Below are positions 1-14,500 of a stretch of 64,000 nt of DNA, one piece after another. The notes under the pieces are model-generated. The model did no database searches, was not told the DNA's origin, and was given only the letters and a program-made list of their open reading frames with translations. Made by a program: the position numbers and the translations under genes. Every line of letters starts with the position of its first letter. Positions within the stretch are counted from its first letter, which is position 1. The DNA comes from Ooceraea biroi (taxonomy: Eukaryota; Arthropoda; Insecta; Hymenoptera; Formicidae): the NCBI RefSeq assembly GCF_003672135.1, contig NC_039516.1, positions 3,579,838 to 3,643,837 of the forward strand, given 5' to 3'.

Positions 1-2687
1 AGTCTGTGCCAGGTATAATATTATAAAATGTACAATATAATAATCAAGTTAATTTCCCGCCTCAACCATCGAAAGAATCTTATAGAAGAATCTCCGTTTC
101 ACGCATCATTGTAACATGCTTGAAAAAAAGCGACTTTGCAAGTGTTCGAAGCCTTGGCGAGAATTTATTGAGGATGTGGAGGAATGTTGCGCACAAAATA
201 CAAATATCTCTTTCTCTTTCTCTCCTCTCGCGAAAAAAATATTTCTTTTAAAAAGAATATTTCTAACAAAAATGCGTAATCACTACTCCTGTGAAGTCAA
301 TGTTGGATAATAAGGTAGCGTGTAATGTACATGAACTGTCGCAAGATGTTTTCTGTCACAAATGATTGTCACAAATTTGCGCTATATTACGGAGCGCACT
401 CGTGAGTACGTTTGCCCTTAATTAGATTGCCAATTGGGAGAATCGGAAGCAAAGTGCATGTATAATAGTGCTGCGTGAGAAGATATATTTTCTTGAGCAA
501 GAAGGTTTTCCTGTTTTTGACATTTCTTAACAGATGAAATCTCGCGCGAAGCTCATTATTCATTTATCAGATGCGTGCATTCAGACAACGCTTTGCTGTC
601 TGTTGCACATCTTTGTTTCCGACCCCCTCAATTCTCGTCGGCTTTCGGAAAATTCCTTTTGGACGAAAACATGAAAAGTCAACATTGCGTATACAGGTAT
701 TTCATTAACGTATGTATAAAGGCGCAAAATTAATTAATATAAATCGTATCTCTAATGCTGATGCGAAGTCGATGTGAGAAATCGTGTGGCGCGTTGCGTT
801 TCACATTTATTTTCCACGTGAAAAGCGTGGGACCGTATTGAGAAAACAACGTGATTGGAATGCGAAGCCCGACTTCTCATGTTCTCCAATTGATAAATGA
901 TCCCCATACTCAGAGCGGAATGAATTTAGGCGTAAATTTACAGTAAGAGAGAAATGTGTCAGCGCAACTATACAATCGTTACTGAGCTTGAAGATTGATA
1001 TACTGTTATACAACAAGATTTTGATGGTATCGATCATGCACGAAATGTAAAATCAAGTTTTTTATATTTATTTATTCATCTCTTGGAAAAAAAACTTGAT
1101 TTGCTACAATAACATAGCAAATTCAGATAAAACTATACAGCTGATTTATCACGAAATATGGAGTTCTGATTTAAATGACATTAAAAGTACAATACAAAAG
1201 TATTGCTATAAAATTTCTCAAGTTATTAATAAAAGCATGGTCAATACCAAAAGGATATAATAAAATTTAGAATGTAGTATACTTTATAGATCTCTTGATG
1301 GCCGTGATAATGCGAGTTTTGCAACGGAGGATATTTATACCTATGATATATATCTATGGCGTATTAATTTGATAAGTAAAATTTACTTGGGTCCGCATTA
1401 GATCCGTACGTGGTATTCTTTCTCCGATATACAATTTCATAAGTATAATTATCATTGTTGATTTACGGCATGTTCCTGTGCATGTTCATTTAACAAAATT
1501 AATATTACAATTATTTATGCACATGTGTGTTTTAAAACAAAAGATGTACTTTACGTATGCTTGCATAGGAAGATATTATTAGACCTAAGCGGTTATTTTC
1601 TTAAATAAGGCCTGTTTTTCCGATTGCATAATGGGAAATAATGGCACATGTTTAATATTAACAATATTTTTTAATTCTTATAAATATTAGGCTAATTGCG
1701 AGCCACACATTTGGCTTAACAGATGTTTATATTAAAGACGTTATTTTTAACAACTTATACTTAAAATATTTTAAACGTAATATTTGATTGTATTGCATAC
1801 ATCACTCGTGTAAAGTTTAACCTCGTTACGTCGTTAAATATTAATTATTTTAAAATGCTGCGTTAAGTAGCGTAATGTGTCCAGTTTTAAGTGCATGTCA
1901 GCAAGTGCATCGTAAATAACTATATATTAACTATGTCCATGTTTTGCTCCAAGTTTTATTCAATCAATCGCTATTAATATAAGGTACAAGCGCAAGAAGA
2001 GTATAAGAGTAGATAAGGCCGGATGCGAAGTATCATATGTAAAAAAAAGTTGCGAAAGGAATTTTTATTCAATAATTTCACAAATTCGGCTTCATCTTGA
2101 TTTCAGCTTACCTTTTGCGTAAGTATTCGATGAAAGCGAATACAACGTGAGGATCTTGAATGTGACCGCTTGTTTGTGCTTGGCACAAATCCTAATCGTA
2201 CAATCAATGGTCGGCGATTTGTACACGTATAGTTACACGCGTACAGTTGTGCGTACACGCATGCATATATGCACTCACACATCAACACATATATCTACAT
2301 ATGTACACGTAAGAAAACGTGCTAATTATGATATAAATACAGTAGATTAATACAGTGAGACATTCGCGCACTCCGTTCTCTATGGGGTAATTTCACGCTG
2401 ATGCGGAAATATTGATTATATTAAGAAATATTTTATCCATCATATTACGTCGTATGAGAAAAAGAACAAATAATTATATGATGCAAAGAGAAAAATGCTT
2501 GAAACGTGTCGCAAGAATACAGAACACTTCGTGTAATGATATATTTTTTATTTTCACGTGAAATCATCCCGGAACAGATCCCGCAGATGTGCGAATTGTC
2601 CACTTATATATTACGTGCAAGTAGTGCTCCCGCACGAGCGGGCGTTGCTAAGTGTAGCGTAAAGTGATTTAAGCTGATGTTTGTATG

Positions 2688-2691
<4 letters not shown>
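1..2691. other. AT-rich non-coding sequence
   Basis: Only short ORFs without recognisable domains occur here. I see no RNA gene, transposon end or other structured element. Confidence 0.6.

Positions 2692-2729
<38 letters not shown>
2692..2729. repeat. (AT)19 microsatellite
   Basis: An uninterrupted run of alternating AT covers 38 bases. Confidence 0.95.
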
Positions 2730-2731
<2 letters not shown>

Positions 2732-5700
2732 GACGTTAATTATAAAAATTGTAGGTACGTTCACACGTCGTGAACGTATCGCTATGAGTGGCGCATTAGT
2801 ATTAGACAGTGTTGTACCCCTCCCTCCATTAGACCAGGATTAAACGTTGAACGGAGTATAAAGACAGTCATCGCCGTCGATCGTTAGTCGTGTGCATGCA
2901 ATACATTGCACTCTCATCCCTTCCTCCACCTCCATCTCCTCCGGGATGAACGAACTGTCGGTTCGCAATTTTACATTCTATTGCGATTTTTATTCCGTCA
3001 CCTGAAAGCCAATGTCTAAAATTGCATCTGTTGATCGTCCAGTCGTTTCGTTTCGTTGCCGTCAGATTTTTAGACCGCCACGTTTTAACATTGCCGCGAT
3101 GACATTCTCGTAATCCGCGAAGTTTTCCTTCAGCAAATCTTGCCTTCCCAGAGTACTCATCCCGCTCATCACTATCTACTGATGCGTTTTACTGCGCGCG
3201 ATCTTAACTTAACGCTAAAGTGTATTATAAGAGATAATGATATTATCTCGAAGTCACTTTTAGTTTCCATCAGTCGTTTAACATAATTACCGTAATCGAT
3301 ATACATATCGGTTATAAGATTAATTGGAAAGAAGTCATGTCAGAGACCTAGAAATTATTGTCAGCTCTACGTATAGACGTGGTCCTAAATTTTAATAATG
3401 AAATGGATTTTTATAGATACGAATATTTCCCCTAGAAAATAAACGATCCGATATTTCATCGCATGATTATGCATTCAGTTTCGCGTATATATACGTATAA
3501 TAAATAAATTGCCTCTTCCTTGAATATGTGACACGCGTGACAGTGTCAATTATTAAGCTGACTTCGAGATAATACGGTAGAATCAACGCTTGCACTGCCT
3601 TTCCTACTCATTAGTGTAATATCAAACGTGACTGTCTCGTCTCTAGCGTGAAGTATTGTTGCGTACATATGCACACACATTGCTGTTAACTATATCCGTA
3701 AATCTGCAGGAAGATGTAGACTAAAAAAGATGACGTTAATTGAGCTCGCTCTTGCTGGTCGAGAGTGTGTAGTCTGTCACTGTAGCGAAATATATTCGAC
3801 AAGATATATATGAGATGTATGTACATCCACTCTCGATGCAATGCTACGGTTGCTGAATGGATGGAGAATTTACAGGAAGAATCGAAATGGCAGGGGGAGG
3901 GGGCAGCGAACGAATTGGTGCTTCGTGTGTTAACAGCATTTTATCACAAGTACATGATAGCATTGTTTTTGTAACTGTAAGAATTTTGTTCATTTTCGTG
4001 CAACGCTGATGCGTCTTCAGGGCAGCATCTTGACGTTAACATTGTGAACGTCGTTGACAATTACGTGATTCTGCGTCAATTCTATGTCGTTATGTATGAT
4101 AATTAATTGTATCTAGAGGTGTTTTCATTTACCATGCGATCGATGTGACAAGTTTTACAGTGACGTTGATTATCACAATCGCGTAATTGCATACATAAGT
4201 GGGTATACTTGTTAGTTAACGTATTTTTGCAGATTGACTATAAACTGAATATTTTGAGATTACTAGAACGACATGGGCAAAGAGAAGTACAAACTGATGC
4301 TTATTAGCAATAATACACTCAGAAACATATCTGGACATATCTACAAAAATAAATAATTTTCCACGGTATTTATTGCTCTCGCACAATGAAAGGCTCGATG
4401 AAGCCTTCCGGATGATTATTAGACATACTCTCGATCAGTACAATCTGCAAAAATAAGGAAAAGCATCTAGAGCATGGCATGAGAATCACATTGTGAGTTC
4501 ATATAAACGCAAGTCGGATTGGTACAAAGAAACTATATTAAAAAGTCTATGGAGATGAAATATATATATACATTGATAGTGTGTTATAAGAAGATATTAT
4601 TATACGCAATCAGAAAATATATGATGAATATTGATATATGATATATTTATGGAAAATTCGTGTTGACAAATAAATTATGTATTAACAGTGTACATTTCAT
4701 TACTCAACACCTTGATTCCATCAGATATTTATCAATAATTATATCAATAATTATAAAATAATTCACAAATCAGTAATTATAAAATAAACGAATATATGCA
4801 GAATATATTTAATTTACATATTTACATCTAATTTCTAAAATTAATTTTATTGAAATAAAATTGATTTAAACAATTATTGTATTATATAAATTATGTTTAA
4901 CAACGAATGGTATGGAAAATGTATCTTAGTTCATGATATCGTTACCAATGATCGGTATAAGACCGACAAGCCTGAAACGCTCGACAAATGTGTTGAACAA
5001 CATGTGGTATCATCCTTCATCCCATGCTCTGCGATGAATGGTAAAATTTTGTACAATGAACATGTGTTTAAAAAAAATATATACCATTATGAATATACAA
5101 ACTAGAGAAACATATATTAATCAAAATCCTTAAGATGTTTAATGTTGCTAATATGAAAAATTATTTTACAGACAGTAGGATTGCAATGATTGCAATGATT
5201 TTGATACAAAAATTGCTACTGATGATTAGTCGTCTATTGAATGTAACGACTAAGTAGAGACTATTCACAGATTCACATAGCATAATCGCAAGAGCGTATT
5301 ACAAGCTATAAATACTGCAAGCAATAAAAATAGATCTCAAAGCGGAACAGAAGATTCGAGAAAGTGGATGAAATACACGTGGGTGCCTCGAGTCGTTGTA
5401 ATTCAGCATCATTCGACGAAAATGTCATCGTTCTAATCCGCGGATGATTACACGCTATTTTGCCCTTATGTTGTACGCGACGTCGCACATGGTATCCCGG
5501 GGTAAAGGGCTAAAGGGTTCCTTTCATGCGGAGCTGAGCCTTGCTGCTCCCGCGGAGCGAACGATGCGAGAGATCGGATTTGTAGCGATTTGAAATTTAT
5601 CCGCGTAAAATCTGTCCCCCTCCGCACGAGACGATTGCAGCAAGGAGCGACGCGATATGGGACTCGACTTGTCCTCGTGCGAAGCTAAAAAATCCCTGTG

Positions 5701-6352
5701 GTAATAATCGAATTACTTGTTGTAGAAAAATGCGTTCTCCAGCTAAAGTCTTTAAAATTGCTCTGATACTAATTACCCCAACAAATCATGTCTTAAAATT
5801 CAATATTACGTATTACGTATTCATATATTATAGTTCTTACGATCAGTAATATATTTCAATTCGCTATTTATCTTTGCAAACTTCTCTTTTTTTGAGGGGA
5901 GAGGAGTACGATATTCGGCATAATTGCCCCAAACTCCTGTAATAATCAAGTATTTTGTATCGTTGTACCGTCACGACGTAATTATTAAACATTACGTGCC
6001 CCGATCGGCCGTGGATTTATGAACGGTACGGTTCCTTGACGCGAAACGACGCCTAATTTAAGAGGTAGAAAAGGCCGCGGCGGAAAATGCAGCGAGACGC
6101 GAAGAGTAAATAATCGCGGGAGCGCGCCAATAAATAACGGTTTATTAACGCGCTAATGCTTCACATGAAATTAACGGGAGGCGGGCAACCGAGTGCGAGA
6201 GAAAGAAAGAGAGACAGAGAGACAGGGACAGGAAGAGAGAAAGAAAGCAGTACAAACGACGTAGGGGAAAGGAGGAAGAAAGGGCTCCATGGTGCAAACT
6301 CGAAGTCTTAAATGAGCCCGGCGCACGCTGTGGTTCTAATTAAAACAAACAC
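2730..6352. other. Non-coding sequence, mostly AT-rich
   Basis: The only ORF that stands out is a 70-codon one at 4893-5105 in very AT-rich sequence; it has no recognised domain. Sequence from about 5,450 to 6,350 is richer in CpG, and 6,195-6,245 is a GA-rich tract. Confidence 0.55.
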
Positions 6353-6382
6353 GATTATAAGTTTCAACTTGAATTTATAATC
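6353..6382. repeat. Nested 30-bp dyad
   Basis: GATTATAA and TTATAATC enclose TTCAACTTGAA, giving an almost complete palindrome. It sits in AT-rich sequence inside a GC-richer block and could be a protein-binding dyad or chance. Confidence 0.4.
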
Positions 6383-8344
6383 ATGGCCGACATACGTCGA
6401 CCTCCTAACGAACTTACAGCGCTCGTCGTCTCATTTTCTTCGGCGCGTAATGAGCGTCAGTTACGTCTCACGGAGACTGGCGGAATCGCAGAGATTCGAT
6501 GATGCTCGAGGACGATCACATTTCCGGTGGAAGCTCTCATCGACTTCGATTACTTCGTCGGCGTTATTTCACGCATGGCATGCATCTTTACGGTGTTAAA
6601 TAAGCAGGGGTGGAAGTTTGGAGAATACGGTTGACCTGCGTTCCCATTTATCGTCCCGATCTTCGATCGATTCGAGATGAATTCTGAATCGATCCTCTAG
6701 CCCCCGATCATCCACGAATTATAATATTTTTATCGAGCTTAATGGAGTAAGAATGGAATTCAGATATCGGTGACGCCGCTACTGACGCTCGATGCCGCGA
6801 TTATATCGGCATTTAAGCACCCGCTGCGTGATCCCGTCTAAGCTAAGCTTAAGATCGCATGTGTGCAGCCGAGCATTAGTCTTCTCCGTTGCATCCACGT
6901 GCACTCGCTCGTCTCGCCCTCTCGACGTGCTCAAAATTCTCGCCCAATACCTCACCAATGGTATTTTCAACGCTATTCGACCGAAGACTACTACCGAAGT
7001 TTTATTAAATACGCTGCTATTTTACGACAGCGGTTTATCAGCGAGAGTGCAGTTTATCTAACTCCCTCGTGTTAACTGATGTTAATTCATGAATCGCGAA
7101 TCCAATCGACAAGACTGAGAAACAGGAGCGATATTAAGAGTCTTAAAGTAATTGTGTGCGTATGTATATGTTAAATCATGATAGTGAAAGTTACGTGACA
7201 TGCACACGCACAAGGTGCTTGATAATAATCGCATTATTTAAATAACTGTTCCGTTATATTCTTTTGCTCTCCTTTCATTTGTGCTATATTTATCGCACAA
7301 TTCAGAGAGAATAATTTATTGAATAATAAATTGAAAAATTGCGAAGGAATATACTATAGCTCGTTAGTAATTCGTGCTCTCTTACAAATTGGTCAGAATA
7401 TATGAGGGGGCAGCTTACTGCCCCAATCTTTTCAGATTTACTATCAAATTTAATATCGGAAGATAATATCCTGGTTGGACGGCGCAGAAAAAGTGGTTCG
7501 AGTTGGCTGTCGTATTTTCTTCTTTAATTACGAAGTTATTATCGCTCCGCAAACTCAGCGCGAACGTACGTCACGAAATTAACAACGCGGCGTTGGATAA
7601 CCGAGCAGGCTTTATTAATTTATCGTTTGCGCTGTATATTAGACGAGGCCGCGGGCAGAAATTAAGGAAAAAGAAATAGGGAGTAAAAGACGAGGGAGAG
7701 AAAGACGGAAACGCGCGGTGGAGGAAAACTTGGTGCTTTTAATTACTGTATAATTAAAGTTTCCACGTAGCCGGCTACTATTATTGTACTTATGAGAGAT
7801 TAAAGTACGTAAAAGTTGAAAGAGAGATCAAGTTTCTTGTATATTACACGTGCAGTAACGATGATTTCTTTTCCACTTAATGACGCGGCCAGGGTACGGG
7901 AATACTCTTTTATCGCGGATGATCATTGTTTCGACATTAATAGCCGAGGTAACGACTCCTGTACAATACACCCTAATTCACTGGCGGCTAGATAAGTCTG
8001 TTATCCGCGATGATCGAGTTTGCCGGGGGGTATACTCGATTACCACTCAATTGGCCCGACCACTTTACTCGAGCTCACGCTCCCCGCAAGGGTAGATCTC
8101 GACCATAGGGGAAGAAAATACCCGCATCCGTTGACGACGAATTTCTCTTGGAAAAATCGTCTGTTTTGGAAACAAACTTACTGACCCGAAAGAGTGTTAC
8201 GACGGTTATGAATTATTCAATGCCACTATAATACGTACGACAGCTACCACGTATGTGCGATACTAGACTCATCCTTTTATCGTGACTATTATAAGAGTAA
8301 TACTTTCAATGTTCTAATAACGACAAAAGAATCAAATATTAAAG
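6383..8344. other. Non-coding sequence
   Basis: Mixed AT-rich and CpG-rich sequence with no supported gene. It includes a short GA-rich stretch at about 7,670-7,730. Confidence 0.55.
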
Positions 8345-8368
8345 TATTATTATTATTATTATTATTAT
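8345..8368. repeat. (TAT)8 microsatellite
   Basis: Eight TAT units are followed by more AT-rich sequence, about 75 bp before the paired palindromes. Confidence 0.9.
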
Positions 8369-8442
8369 ATTATGTTATATAATAATATATTTATCGGCAC
8401 TTGTCAAACATGCAACATTCGTCAAACATATATTACCATTAT

Positions 8443-8496
8443 ATTACCATTGTAACCAGGCCTATATATATATATAGGCCTGGTTACAATGGTAAT
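8443..8496. repeat. Perfect palindrome with (TA)7 core
   Basis: The 20-bp arms starting ATTACCATTGTAACC flank fourteen bases of alternating TA. All 54 bp are self-complementary. It abuts a second palindrome of the same design. Confidence 0.9.
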
Positions 8497-8508
8497 TTAT
8501 AATGTCTC

Positions 8509-8556
<48 letters not shown>

Positions 8557-8569
8557 GAGACATTATAAA
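8496..8569. repeat. Perfect palindrome with long (TA)n core
   Basis: The 19-bp arms (8496-8514 and 8551-8569), reading TTTATAATGTCTCAGGTAT on the left, flank pure alternating AT. The entire 74 bp is self-complementary. The arm sequence is unrelated to that of the neighbouring palindrome. Confidence 0.9.
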
Positions 8570-11500
8570 AAAGGGAGAAATGATAGGGTTCCTTCATCAC
8601 ACATAGAGCCGTTCCCATTTTGAAGCTATAAATTATAGACAAAAAGGTAAGTGTCCATCCGCGCAGGAGGCTTAAGAAAGTGATAAATTACAAGCTCGTG
8701 GATGCGCGGGTGCGAGGGTAGCTTGAACTTAAAACAAACGTGTAATTTACCAGTGGCTGACCTGCTTCTCTCCCGGCGGGGTTTGCCCCCGTATAACGTC
8801 TCGGCTAGTAATGGAGCGAGAGGGCGAAGGGCCACCATAGGATTATGATGGGTTATACCCCGGTAGGCGGAGAGGACTCCCGTTTAAGCAGTAATTAAGC
8901 CCCGCCACGCCTTCGGTCACGCTTCCCGTAGCCCCGCGAACTGGCGAACCCGCGGACAGGTACCCGTAAATTATTCGACGAACTCGGGAACCATCTCGGA
9001 GCCGATCGCCGATGGACAACGGAGCATTCTGCAGGATCAAGGATCACGATCGAACACGATCGCACGTCCGTTCTCCGAGAGAGGATCGCAGTCACGACGT
9101 TCATGTATAATCTGACATTTAGCACGAGAAACTGCATAATCGTAATGTACCATCTTCGTCGCGATTCAACGCTCGACATGGAACGCCTCTGCAACCCATT
9201 CTGAGATGTTACTTTCTCAACATAAAATTCAATGGGGACTGGATTATTGTGATACTCGCAAAAATCTGACACGCTCTGCACATTGATTTGATTTATTTGG
9301 AGACCAATTAGAGAGCAAATATCCGCGTACGAGTAATACGATATAATTGCCCAAGTTTTCCTCGAATGACGCCGATTTGGCGAGCTGGCACGGATTACGT
9401 CACATCCGCAGAGATGACCGTATCGGCGACTCTAAAAAGTTCGTTCCGTCGCGAGTGATATACGTTTGTTCGTGTCCGGTTACCCTCGGAAAGAGGCCAA
9501 GGAGCAGCGTGCGCGCGCGAGTCGCGTACGCGAACGTAATTTTCGAAGGCACGCGAGGAGGAACAGGGGCGATCCGGGAACGTACGGGGGAAGTCGGGGG
9601 CAAAGAAGCGGAGGTACCGAACTAGAGTTCGACCCCTGGTGCTCGCGGTGGGACGCCATCTTATTTATTGTTTTAATTATATCAGAATATATCGTTAGAA
9701 CCCGTCACGCCGCGCCACGCAGCCGAATACGCGAGATTTATGCGATCGAAACGACTCCATCGCCCCCGCCACCGCCCGCTGGCCCTCAACCACCCTGTTC
9801 CTCCTCCTGTGTATACGTCTCACCCACCTTGCTCTTTTTCCACTGTCGTTCTCCACCGGGAGGCCCGCCGTCCCGTCGAAGCATCCGTACGCGTGTGTCG
9901 ACGCGCGTAATTTGTGCGGCACCCAGGTAAATGAATTACAAACTCGCAGTCGTGCGAACTCGTCTAGCGAATTTCGGCCTGGTGTCGTCGTTTCGAAAAC
10001 AGATTGTTCACTTCGACGTAAAATGAAAGAAGACACTCTAGAAGATGGTATCAGAAATATCAAAACGCGACTTTACGAAATATTTTTGAAGAGAATAGGT
10101 CCGTTTTTTCTTGATTAAAGAAATAGATAAAATTTGGACAGAGATCTACAAAATTATGAATGATACATTAGTACTTATTCATTGCAATCGCGATTCTTCA
10201 ATCGCATCTGACTGAAACTTTTGATGCACAATGGCACTTGTAATACACAACGCATTCGTAAACCGTTCGTCCGCTGCAGAAAATGTTGATGAATATTCAG
10301 TACACCCGTTTGAAGAGCGAATACATTATATTTTGCACGAGTTTATAAAGAACGTTCGTGCGTCCAAAGATTTGCCTACCAAATTGCTACTTATTACCAG
10401 TGGGTTGTTACATTGTCCTCTGCATTCACCCCCGGCGGGGTTGCGGTACATTTTTATAGAATGACAAATTCGAGGGACGAGAAGGGATGTGATCTACCAG
10501 ACGATTTAACATTACTACATGCATGGAACGCGTTCTGTCCAGTCGAATACGTCACATTACGTGAACGTATCTGCTTGTTCCATCGATCACCCATAGGGAT
10601 ACGGTTGCAGACATCAACGTCGCGTTCCTCGACGTCGCATGCAATGTCTGCGTAACGACAGTTCGCAATACCGATAAAAGAAACTGAATGACGCGCGTAC
10701 TACCGATCGGTTGCAAATCGGCCTGCGCGCAGACGGACGCTTTGTACCTCGCGATCGCGAAGGGGTCCGAGTGGCACGCACGCCCCGCACCTTCGTTGAG
10801 CCCCCCAGGCTCTTTTGAGCGGACGATCCTTTATTTCCCCTCATCTCACATATTATTTTTCTACGAGAAGCAGGCGGCGTCTGGGCGCGCGCCCGCTGGT
10901 ATGCCTGGCATTTTCGGCTGGCGCGTCGTCCCCGGAAAACAGTTGTCCGCATCATCCTCGGCATCCGTGGCTTCCTCCCGAAAGCGCGCGTGTTCCTTTG
11001 TCAGGAACGCATTTAATCCGAACGTTAAATTGCATTGTGCCAGCCGACGATCTTGTCCGTTGCAAACGGGACAGCGTGGGACCGATCGCGTCTCGTGCGA
11101 AAGTCGTCCTTATAATTCGATCGGGATTCGTGGGGATCTATGGGGCGGACAATACTTTAGCGATTCCGTACACGCGACCGTGGAGATTCCTATCTACGCT
11201 TGATAAATTACTGTCCCTACCCGATCCCGGCTCCTCTCCCACCTACCTTCGATCGAGCGAGGTCCTCTCTCGCGTCCAAGGTACGCTAGGGCCTCTTCCC
11301 CGCGCCCCCGGCTAAGCCTCCGGACACCAGGGCTCAACTTAATATTAATTTGCCCCTCCATTGTCCACTTTTATTACTCACATATCTTACCGATTTTTAC
11401 TTTTATTGTTTCCTCGTACATCGGGTCTGTCGCCTTTCCCGAGTCCTCTACCTCCACTTATGTCTGACGTTTTCGGGACTGTCGCTTTGAATACGTAAAG

Positions 11501-14500
11501 TGTCCCATGCCGGACTCTCGGCCACTAATATGGCCGCAGACCGTATACTTTATAATTTGTATGTACTTAATGTGCATAATTCTATAAATTCCCACGTTTC
11601 CTAAAGAAATGCCTGCGATCATGTCAAAGCAGTATATTCCCTTCATTCTGTTAGATCAGTGAGATAAAGTCAATGTGTCCATTCAAGAATAATGTGATAT
11701 ATTACAACAATCTTGTTACTTTATTGCCAAAAGTGTGGTGATTTAAGACAAACGTCAATATTTTACTAGGTACGTGACGATAAAAATATAGTTGTAGTGA
11801 TATCTTGAGTATCAATATAATAATTTACAAACTCGCCTGGCTTTTATTCTACAAGCAATTGAATTTCCATATCAATGTCCTCATTTGACTTCATTAGAAT
11901 AACGATTTATTATAGAATCGTAAATTCGTCTTCGACTACGTCCATACGTGTATTGCATTTTTATCCGGCACAATAATGATGTATCGGAAAGGACAAGCAT
12001 AGAAAAGAGAAAATATGCATCCTTTTCCCAAGTGAATTCATAAATCATAGGGATAGCGAGATTACCGCGGGAGCATCGATGCAACCTGTTGCTGGATTCT
12101 GCGCTGAGCGGAGCGAGCATTCCTGCGCGTACATTCCTTATTACTCGAAAGCAGCTATAATAGTAGTTACTGTAGTAAATTTTAATAAAAAACAACCTTT
12201 TCGTCGAATACCGGAAAATAAAGCAGATGCATGCATATTTGTACATCCGGTTTTCTTCGCAAGCATGCAAGAACGAACGTTCTGCTTGCTTTTGTACTTA
12301 TATTTATCTTGGTAGGAATTCCCCACAGAATCTTCAAAGCGAACGTAAATCATAAAGAGGATCAGATTAAAGATGAGTAACTCACGGTGAATTAGAAAAA
12401 AAAGATGAACAAAAATTGTTTTTTGTCCACTTTGTAAAAAAATAAAACTAAACAAAAGAATTGAACAAATGAGCTAATTTAGCTCTGTGAAGTTGGCGAA
12501 ATGAGAATTTTCAAAAATTTGATATGGTATTCAATTGTCCACAATTTGTCCATGGGATGTATTAGAATAGTTACAATAGACTGTATGACAAGCCAATTTG
12601 CGTTTTCGTCGTCATAGTACTGCACGTCCAAAACGTCCATGAAATTCGAAAGTAAAGGTGAAAGGTTTGAAAGAAAGCTCATACTTGTTTGAATTTCTGG
12701 ATTTGTCTCGAAATTGCCGATTCACGTGGTTTTTCTCGACAGCTAGAATGAAATGGTCACAGTAATTGTTACATTTGAAACGGATGTTGATGGAACACAC
12801 GTTTCGGAACCAGGCGCGAGAACGGCGTTCTTTTCGCGAGTCTGTTGAAACGAATCGCTTTGAAATCACGAATGACGAAGCTAATACGCCGTTATTAGAC
12901 GCTGCGTGGTCTCATAGTCGGCTTTGCACCCCGCGAAGACCAGGATGAAAAGAGGAGGCAGAGTATGAACGGGCAAAGGAAGAAGAGAAGGGCGAGTCGG
13001 TGCCTCATGATGTGTGGCAATGGTGCGTCTCCGGAGGGTTTTCAGCACGGTGGCCCCCTGAAGCAGCACCACGCCTTGACAAGTATATCGTGGAATTTAA
13101 TATACCCACCTTCTTTAAAGGCAGTTGGCCAACGGCATGCAAGGAAAGGCGCGCGCGCGACTCACAAAAGCGAGGAACGAATTCTTTGAGTACCAGGGGC
13201 CCTCGCGAACGAAGCTTTGTGTCACCGTTCAAAGGATAATATTGTCTTTTAGGGATCAAGTTGAATAATTAGTCTAGCAGTAATATCTCGAAATGTCACA
13301 CCCCTCGACCTTTAATTTCTTTATTAAAAAATTACACTGTTCCTCGAGACCAATTACATATTTCGCGTGGTATTATATATATGATATTTTTTAAGATTTC
13401 AACAATTTTCCGCAGAAATCAATTGATGCAATGCAATATCGCAAATTGCTCTGCCACCAAAGACCATCGTGGAGTTCAGCGGTTGCACGACTTGCGTGCA
13501 CGTGAAAATTCAATATGTGTCTCCGCTCGGTCGCGTCATTAAAGGGTCACCTCGTTAGACAAGGGAGTTGCTCAAGCCCCGTGTCCCGCAATAAGTTCCG
13601 TGCAAGGGAACGCACAATTGCGGAGCACGTGCGGCGAAGTACGTTGGAGAGACCAAAACAGTCGTTGAGATTCGCTCTCTTTCCGGGCGAGGTGCAGAGA
13701 ATCGCTTCGAATCTCCCATTCCGGCGATGCTGAGAGAAAAGGAGATCGGCGGTTCCCCTCGAGAAAAAGGAGCACTGAAGTCACCTCTCGACCCCATTTC
13801 GCGACGTTTAGCGACTTCCTTTGGCGCGCACGCGATTGTTCCAGCGCGGAACAAACGAACGCGGGCACCTGCGTCAGGCATCGGGTTACCCCCTCGATGA
13901 TGTCGTCGGGCCCCAAAAGTCGAATTCGGAACACCTGATGAGAGCGGCGGCATGAGTCCGCTGGGGGGCCCCCTCCCGGGCATTCCGGGCTTCCGGCCCG
14001 CCTTTCTCCGTGGCCGTCGTCGTCTTCGGTTGCATTGTATGACCCCGTATGAGAACGGAAGTGCAAATTACAGGCCGCGGTGGCGAGCACCACGCGCTGA
14101 GATCTTTCTCACGATGCGATGTAAGTGCGAGGCCCGATCCGTTGCTGGCACAGGGAACAGAAGAGCCCACAAGCAAATCCGTTGCGGGATGCGCGCGAGT
14201 TCGAAGAGGTGCACGCGTTAATAGAGTCTACTCGCGATCCACGCACTTGAGAAACAGAAAGACTAGGCTGGCAAATTGTACAAATTAATGTATTAATAGT
14301 GATCAAAATTGCAGATGATAAGATTACACATGATTGTTGAAGATTTAGAAAAACTTGATGATTTATAAGATACGGAGACAATTAAACTTGAAGTAAGATA
14401 ATGCGATGCCTGATTTCATAAAATGAGATAGAGTGTCTATGAGCAGTGATCTGGAAACGTATATTTCCTCGAAAACTAATCAGCAAGCAACAGGTACGCA

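Noticed and set aside
4893..5105. 70-codon ORF in AT-rich DNA
   Set aside because: It is somewhat unlikely by chance but has no motif, promoter or poly(A) context that supports a gene.
13555..14093. Overlapping minus-strand ORFs of 142 and 173 codons in different frames
   Set aside because: Long open frames overlapping in several phases on both strands indicate stop-poor CpG-rich DNA rather than coding selection.
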